Source: Hemerocallis citrina (lineage: Eukaryota; Streptophyta; Magnoliopsida; Asparagales; Asphodelaceae). From it: DNA of 64,000 nt. A program made the translations under genes and the position numbers. Shown here one piece after another: positions 58,501 to 64,000 of the stretch. Under the pieces are notes generated by a model. The model was given only the letters and a program-made list of their open reading frames with translations. It was not told the DNA's origin and did no database searches. The number at the start of each line of letters is the position of its first letter. Position 1 is the first letter of the stretch. The stretch is taken from NCBI GenBank assembly GCA_017893485.1, contig CM030362.1, positions 35,223,565 to 35,287,564 of the forward strand. Reading direction: 5' to 3'.

Positions 58501-59139
58501 AGGGCGGAGGAGCACGGTGGGATGGGTTGCGGAAGGTGATCGGGGTAGGAAGGTGAAGAGGCGGCGGGTGGAGTGAAATAGGGTTTAGGAAATATAATAG
58601 AGGTATATATATGAAGTAGGATTTGGGTTGGACTGATATATACGGGTAACAGGTTGGGGGCTTATTGGGTTTGGGTTTAAAGAGGTTTTAAAATGAGTAT
58701 ATGATCCAATAAGGAAAAATTAAATAATAAATAAATTGTAGGATTATATATCAAGATATATGTATTGTACTACCGTATGAAAATTATTTGAAATCACTAC
58801 AAATACAAAAATCAATTGAAATAGATTTTTAAATCAACAATCAAGATGATAATATTAATAACAACATTAATAATTTTGACATACATATCAAAATGAGATT
58901 TGGAATAAACAAGTTTATTAAAATCTAAGTAGTAATAAAATAAGATACAAATGGCCGATCACTTGGAAAATAAATATTAAAGTAAGAATATACTACTATT
59001 CGGAGAAAATACAATTTCCATTTCGAAAAGATTTTAAATAGAAGGCACAATTCGAGTTTAAAATAATTCTGAATTTATAATAAATCAAAATACGAAAAAT
59101 ACAAATTTACGTATTTAGGGAAACAGGGGTTACAGTCGG
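55504..59139 (-). repeat. Solo gypsy LTR (3626 bp) nested in the Tat element
   Basis: In minus orientation the LTR starts TGTAACCCCTG at 59134 and ends GGGGCGTGACA at 55509, flanked by the 5-bp duplication GTCGG (55504-55508 and 59135-59139). Length and ends match the 3.6 kb LTRs of units A-C, and stretches such as TTTTTGGAAAGCGGGGCGTGACA are shared, but overall it is diverged. No internal region remains, so it arose by LTR-LTR recombination. It has a GC-rich island at 57960-58570 and a degenerate CAAGTATCAAGT tract at 56110-56300. The long frames on both strands of the island look fortuitous. Confidence 0.9.
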
Positions 59140-60486
59140 GGCGGGGTATTTCCCCTCGACGCGGTTGAACTCCCTCCCGAAAGAGACCATCCGGAGTTAG
59201 AACCGGCGGACGAGCTGGAGGAAGTCTCGTTCGAGGCGGATGACAAATCCAAACATTTTCGTGTGAGCTGCACCCTGTCCTCAGACTTGAAGCCAGGCCT
59301 GATTGATTGCGTCCACTGTAACATCAACCTCTTCGCCTGGACCCCGTCCGACATACGTGGGATTTCAGAAGATTTGATCATGCACCGACTGAGCGTCGCC
59401 CCGGGCTCCAAGCCCATTCATCAGAAGCGGCGCAAGTTCACCCCGGAGAGGCAACAAGCCCTAAAGGTTGTGGTGGACAAACTGTTGTCCACTCAGTTCA
59501 TTCAGGAGGTCAGCTATCCGGAGTGGCTGGCCAACGTCGTTATGGTGAAGAAGGCCAGCGGAAGCTGGATGATCTGCATAGACTTCACAGACCTCAACAA
59601 GGCGTGCCCAAAAGACCCTTTTCCAGTTCCACGCATTGACGCCCTAATCAACGCGACATCGGGTCACGAGCTGCTGACATTCATGGACGGGCTATAACCA
59701 AATCCGCATGTTTCCCCCCGACATCGCCAAGACGTCTTTCGTAACTGACCAAGGTCTGTATTGTTACCGGGTAATGCCCTTCGGGCTCAAGAACGCCGGA
59801 GCCACCTACAAGAGACTCATCAACCAGTTTTTCAAAAATCAGATCGGTCGCAATATAGAGGTATATACGTCGACGACATGCTCATCAAAAGCTGACGATG
59901 TTATGACCATCTGGACGACCTTGAAGAAGCATGCGGCGTCCTCTGATCACATGACATGAGGCTTAATCCTACTTAGTGCACCTTCGGCTTCTCCTCCGAA
60001 AAATTCCTCGGGTTCGTCGTCAGCCAACTCGGCATAGAGGTAAACCCCGAGAAAATCTAGGCTATTATCGGCATGGCCTCTCCCAGAAATATTAAAAAGG
60101 TTCAGCACCTAACGGGGAGGCTGGCGGCCATAGGCCTCTTTCTCTCAAAATCCGAGGAGAATTCACTCCCATTCTTCAAGGCTCTGCTAGGAGCCAAAGA
60201 CTTCATGTGGGGGGACACCCAGCAACAAGCATTCTAGCAGCTGAAGTCCTATCTCGCCAACCCTCCACTCCTGAGTAAACCCGAACCAAGCGAACCACTA
60301 CAGTTGTACCTCTCAGCCTCGGAGAGTGCCCTCAGCGCCGTTCTCGTTCGGGAAGATGACGGCATCCAGAAGCCTATGTACTACGTGAGCAAAGTCTTCC
60401 TTTCGGTGGAGACCAGATATGCTAAATTAGAGAAGGTGGCCTATGCACTTATGATGGCCGCGCGGAAGCTTCGCCCTTATTTCTAA
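59140..60486 (+). pseudogene. Tat reverse transcriptase and first RNase H, broken
   Basis: After an acidic linker, RT begins with VSYPEWLANVVMVKKASGSWMICIDFTDLNKACPKDPFPVP, FMDG and a stop (59695) after a small deletion; then MFPPDIAKTSFVTDQGLYCYRVMPFGLKNAGATYKRL. The catalytic YVDDM box at about 59862-59876 is shifted out of frame by a 2-base insertion. Further stops fall at 59957, 60058 and 60236. RNase H relic: SASESALSAVLVRE and YYVSKVFLSVETRYAKLEK (60304-60486). Confidence 0.88.
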
Positions 60487-61340
60487 GACCACTCCATTCA
60501 GGTCCTTACGGGACCAGCCTCTCAAACCCGTCCTTTACAAGCCCGAAATTTTCGGCTGCTTGGTGAAGTGGTCGATCGAGCTGAGTCAGTACGACATCAG
60601 CTACCAACCCAGAACCGCCATCAAGGGGCAGGCCCTCGCCGAATTCATCACGGAATGCACTATTTCCGAGTCGTCCGACATCCAAGAGACCGACCCAATG
60701 TGGGAGGTTTATGTCAACGGCTCATCCTGCAATGGAGGAAGCGGAGCGGCGTCATTCTGAAAGGTCCCGATAATTTCGTCTTTCAGTATTCTCTCCGTCT
60801 GAATTTACCGGCTTCAAACAACGAAGCGGAATATGAAGCTATGATCACGGGGCTCACCCTAGCACACAAGGCCGGATCCAGACACATCAAGGTCTTTAGC
60901 GACTCCCAGCTCGTGGTCAACCAGATTACTGGGGAGTACAAAGCTCGCAACGCTCGAATGGTGTAGTACCTAGCGGTAGTCCATCATCTCTTGGCGTCTT
61001 TCGATTACCACTCGGTAGAACGGATCCCCATGGAACAGAATGCCCAGGCAGATTCATTATCAAAGCTCACCTCGTCATCCTTCGAGGGGCTCGACCGCAC
61101 CGTTGTGATCGAAGTCCTCCTCAAGCCCAGCATCGACCTCCCTGAAGCCTCCTGCCTCACCACTGATCTCCAACTAGACAATTTGACGAGGCCCATTCGA
61201 AAATTCCTTTCGGACGGCGAGCTCCCTCTAGACCGGGCCGAAGCAAGAAGGATCAGGGTTCGCTCCGAAAGATTCACCCTGAGCGACGGAACGCACTTCA
61301 AGCGCTCATACACGATAGCCGACGGTAGGCCCTACCTCTG
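60487..61340 (+). pseudogene. Tat second (plant-type/archaeal-like) RNase H and linker
   Basis: WSIELSQYDISYQPRTAIKGQALAEF precedes a second RNase H domain: WEVYVNGSSCNGGSGA, with N where the catalytic Asp (VDGSS) is expected, then a frameshift, NEAEYEAMITGLTLA and VFSDSQLVVNQITGEYKA, stop at 60964, then VERIPMEQNAQADSLSKL. This additional RNase H between RNase H and integrase is a Tat/Athila-clade trait. It is inactive here. Confidence 0.85.
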
Positions 61341-62439
61341 TTGCCTAGCCCCTGACGAGGTGAAGTACGCTCTGAAAGAACTGCACGAGGGGATTAGCGG
61401 ATGCCACATGAGGAGCAGGTTGCTCACCCGAAAGGCCCTAAATCATGGGTAATACTGGCCTACCATGCTGCAAGACTTCCAGGATCTCGTCAAGAGATGT
61501 GGCCCATGCCAAAGATTCTCGCCGGTGAAGAGGCTCCCCCAGGCCAACCTCCGATCCCTGTCTAGTCCGACCCCCTTTGCTATGTCGGGGATGGACCTAG
61601 TCGGCCTCTTCCTGCAAGCAACGGGCCAAAAGAAATTTCTGGTGGTGGCCATCGACTACTTCACAAAGTGGATTGAGGCAGAACCCCTCGCCACGATCAC
61701 CGAGCATCAAACTCAACAATTCTTTTGGAGGAACATCATATGCCGATTCGGGATCTCGTAGGTGCTCATCACCGACAACAGGACCCAATTCCCAGGTAAA
61801 AACTTTCAAAAGTTCTGCGAAGACATCGGCGTTCATCAATGCTTCTCATCGGTATGCCACTCTCAATCAAAAGGCCAAGCCGAAAATACGAACTGCCATA
61901 TCCTAGTCGGCCTCAAAAAGTGGCTAGATAATTTGCCAAAGGGGCTATGGGTCGACAAGCTGCCCAGCGTACTCTGGGCGCACTGAACAACTAAGAGGAT
62001 TCCCACGGGCGAATCCCCATTCAACCTCACCTATGGCGCCGAGGCTGTTATTCCGCTAGAAATCGATCTCCCCTCGCCCAGGATCATGACCTTCAACAAG
62101 AAGGACAACTCTTCAGACCTCAGAGCCAATCTGGACCTCATAGATGAGGTCAGTAAAAGATCCGCCATTCACAGAAGCATATACCAACAAAGGATCGAGA
62201 AATTCTACAACAAGAAGGTCCGCCCGACGAACATCAAGCAAGGTGACCTCGTGCTCAGAAAGGTCACGGTATCTGACCCCAGAGGAAAGCAGAAACTATC
62301 GCCTAATTGGGAGGGCTCCTACAAGGTCTCCAAAGTGGTATGCCCAGGCATATACCGACTCACAGACCTGGGGGGCAGGATAGACAAGAGGCCCTGAAAT
62401 GCGGAGCACCTCATTAAGTTCCTCGAAAAAGAGGGCTAA
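61341..62439 (+). pseudogene. Tat integrase with in-frame stops
   Basis: Zinc-binding region HEGISGCHMRSRLLTRKALNHG, stop at 61450, CGPCQRF, then core MDLVGLF, VVAIDYFTKWIEAEPL (first Asp), stop at 61759, VLITDNRTQFPG (second Asp), HSQSKGQAENTN (Glu), stop at 61984, and the C-terminal part with YGAEAVIPLEI and GDLVLRKV. TGA at 62396 replaces the usual Trp before NAEHLIKF, and the frame ends at 62437-62439. All frame breaks here are point stops, so the integrase reading frame is otherwise continuous. Confidence 0.88.
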
Positions 62440-62548
62440 ACTAATATAACCATTCCATTGTAATCGATACTTACGAGCTTTTCCTTTTTTTTGTAAATAA
62501 CAAAGTGTAATTTTGATTTACTCGTACACTTTTTTAATTTCTTTCCTC
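62440..62548 (+). other. Start of Tat 3' UTR
   Basis: AT-rich spacer between integrase and the tandem array; no gene. Confidence 0.6.
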
Positions 62549-63480
62549 CCATGTTAAGGGGGCTCGATACTCGGCAATGACCTCGAGCCACACCCTAGCT
62601 TTCTCAAGCTAATAGAGCTACGTGCTTGACAGTGCCTCCGAGCCATAACCCGACAACTATTCCATGTTAAGGGGGCTCGACCTTCGGCATTGACCTTGAG
62701 CCACGCCCTAGCTTTCTCAAGCTAACAGGGCTTCGTGCTCGGCAGTGCCTCCGAGCCACAACCTGACAATTCTTCCATGTTAAGGGGGCTCGACCTTTGG
62801 CATTGACCTCGAGTCACGCCCTAGCTTTTTCAAGCTAACAGAAATTCGTGCTCGGCAGTGCCTCCGAGCCACAACCCGACAACTCTTCCATGTTAAGGGC
62901 GCTCGACACTCAACACTAACCTCGAGCCACACCCTAGATTTCTCAAGCTAACAGGGCTACGCGCTCGGCAGTGCCTCCGAGCCACAACCCGACAACTCTT
63001 CCATGTTAAGGGGGCTCGACCTTCGCTGTTGACCTCGAGCCACGCCCTAGCTTTCTCAAGCTAACAGGACTTCGCACTCGGCAATGCCTCCGAGCCACAA
63101 CTTGATAATTCTTCCATGTTAAGGGGGCTCGACCTTCGGCATTGACCTCGAGCCACGTCCTGGCTTTCTCAAGCTAACAGGGCTTCGTGCTCGGCAGTGC
63201 CTCTGAGCCACAACCTGACAACTCTTCCATGTTAAGGGGACTCGACACTCGGTATTGACCTCGAGTCACGCCCTAGCTTTCTCAAGCTAACAGGGCTTCG
63301 CGCGTGACAGTGCCTCCGAGCCACAACCCGACAACTCTTCCATGTTAAGGGAGCTCGACACTCGGCATTGACCTCGAGCCACGTCCTAGATTTCTCAAGC
63401 TAACAGGGCTTCGCGCTTGGCAGTGCCTCCAAGCCACAACCCGACAACTCTTCCATGTTAAGGGGGCTCGACACCCCTCG
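62549..63480 (+). repeat. 113-bp tandem repeat array in Tat 3' UTR
   Basis: CCATGTTAAGGG recurs at 62549, 62662, 62775, 62888, 63001, 63114, 63227, 63340 and 63453, always exactly 113 bp apart, giving eight full units and a partial ninth. Units differ by substitutions but show no net length change. Each unit has two related halves (CTCGGCATTGACCTCGAGCCAC and CTCGGCAGTGCCTCCGAGCCAC types) and the small palindrome AGCTTTCTCAAGCT. Confidence 0.96.
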
Positions 63481-63597
63481 CTCTCGCAGCTCGGGTCGGA
63501 CTCCGAGCGCCCAAAGGGTTTTCATCAAAGCAACCAAGTGTTAAACCTTCGGTTGGGATTTCAGCTCTCCCCCTACCCAAAATTTTTATTAAGATTT

Positions 63598-63925
63598 AGG
63601 GCGCTCGCCGTCGGCAAACACCCCAAGCCCCGAACCATGGATTGGCCCACCTTTCACCCGCTGGCAACAGGGGGTAAACAGCACTCATAGCCGTTACCCC
63701 CAATTGTCAGAGGGTGGCAGGGGAGCCACTGATCTGGGACTCTCGGCCAAAAGTTTCCATGGGGGCGCTCGCCTTCGGCAAACGCCTGGAGCCCCGCCTC
63801 CGGGACCGACCCACCTTTCACCTGCAGGAAATCGGAGATAAAAACAGTACTCATAGCCGTTACCCCCAATTGTCAGAGGGTGGAAAGAGAGTCACCGGTG
63901 ACGAGAACTCACGATGAAGTGAGAC
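63598..63925 (+). repeat. 166-bp tandem duplication in Tat 3' UTR
   Basis: Two copies of a unit that starts GGGCGCTCGCC and includes CATAGCCGTTACCCCCAATTG (first at about 63687, second at about 63853), 165-166 bp apart. No coding function seen; the short frames across it are chance. Confidence 0.85.
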
Positions 63926-64000
63926 GATTTATGATGAAATTCTGACGAAGGGGTGAGGATTATATAGCCCTCCAGAAAGGTGCATTTATGACATTGGGAA
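63926..64000 (+). other. Tat 3' UTR or flank at window end
   Basis: No polypurine tract or LTR start is recognisable before the window ends, so the 3' LTR must lie outside. Confidence 0.5.

Larger units (their letters stand above)
52736..64000 (+). mobile_element. Tat-lineage Ty3/gypsy element, decayed, 3' end beyond window
   Basis: Plus-oriented element: presumed 5' LTR and leader (about 52736-53280), PBS at 53283, gag-protease 53362-55503, a solo LTR insertion, pol 59140-62439, and a long 3' UTR with tandem repeats to the window end. A second RNase H after the first, a PBS beginning TGGCGCCGT and a repeat-rich 3' UTR are hallmarks of the Tat/Retand lineage. The left boundary is not exact because no 3' LTR is in the window to align. 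Confidence 0.85.

Noticed and set aside
57920..58539. Several frames of 124-180 codons on both strands
   Set aside because: They lie in the GC-rich island of the solo LTR, are Arg/Gly/Pro-rich in overlapping frames and look fortuitous.

Overview
The window is nuclear DNA of a flowering plant. The evidence is plant-type immune receptor genes (a CC-NB-ARC-LRR NLR and a non-RD LRR receptor kinase), plant Ty1/copia and Ty3/gypsy LTR retrotransposons with initiator-Met-type primer sites, a Tat-lineage gypsy element with two RNase H domains, and a plant hAT transposon. The sequence alone does not fix the species; a eudicot seems likely. I saw no tRNA, rRNA or CRISPR array.

The left and middle parts (1-42.3 kb) are three tandem copies of one block, all in the same orientation. 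Unit A is 1-18551, unit B 18552-29729 and unit C 29730-about 42262. Each unit holds, left to right: an NLR 5' end on the minus strand, a 0.5 kb foldback element just upstream of its ATG, the second exon of an LRR receptor kinase (minus), kinase intron sequence, a copia 3' LTR with decayed pol (minus), and a 3.6 kb gypsy LTR with PBS and gag (plus) nested in the copia. The NLR is intact to the window edge in unit A (734 codons visible), is a 233-codon CC/P-loop stub in unit C and a 39-codon stub in unit B. Both unit boundaries fuse gypsy gag to the NLR at different points, so there were two independent duplications. Unit A also carries a recent 5.7 kb LTR element (4323-10046) with identical LTRs that has captured an alternative oxidase N-terminal exon.

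To the right, unit C continues as the rest of the original locus. The copia element (33678-49321, TSD CCTTC on both sides) sits inside a 17.1 kb intron of the LRR receptor kinase, whose first exon is 49632-52401 and whose in-phase second exon is 32151-32488. The copia is itself pierced by the gypsy element (later deleted to a gag-protease stub), a hAT-type MITE (42346-42975), a 3.2 kb hAT transposon (43790-46969) and a retroposon with a 16-bp TSD inside its 5' LTR (47181-48903). Splicing the two kinase exons would give a 1035-residue receptor.

From about 52.7 kb to the end lies a decayed Tat-type gypsy element. It has a PBS, gag-protease with three in-frame stops, a solo 3.6 kb gypsy LTR inserted in the protease/RT junction (TSD GTCGG), RT, RNase H, a second RNase H and integrase, then a 3' UTR with eight exact-period 113-bp tandem repeats and a 166-bp duplication. 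Apart from the NLR in unit A and the LRR kinase, nearly everything is mobile-element DNA or duplicated debris of these two receptor genes.
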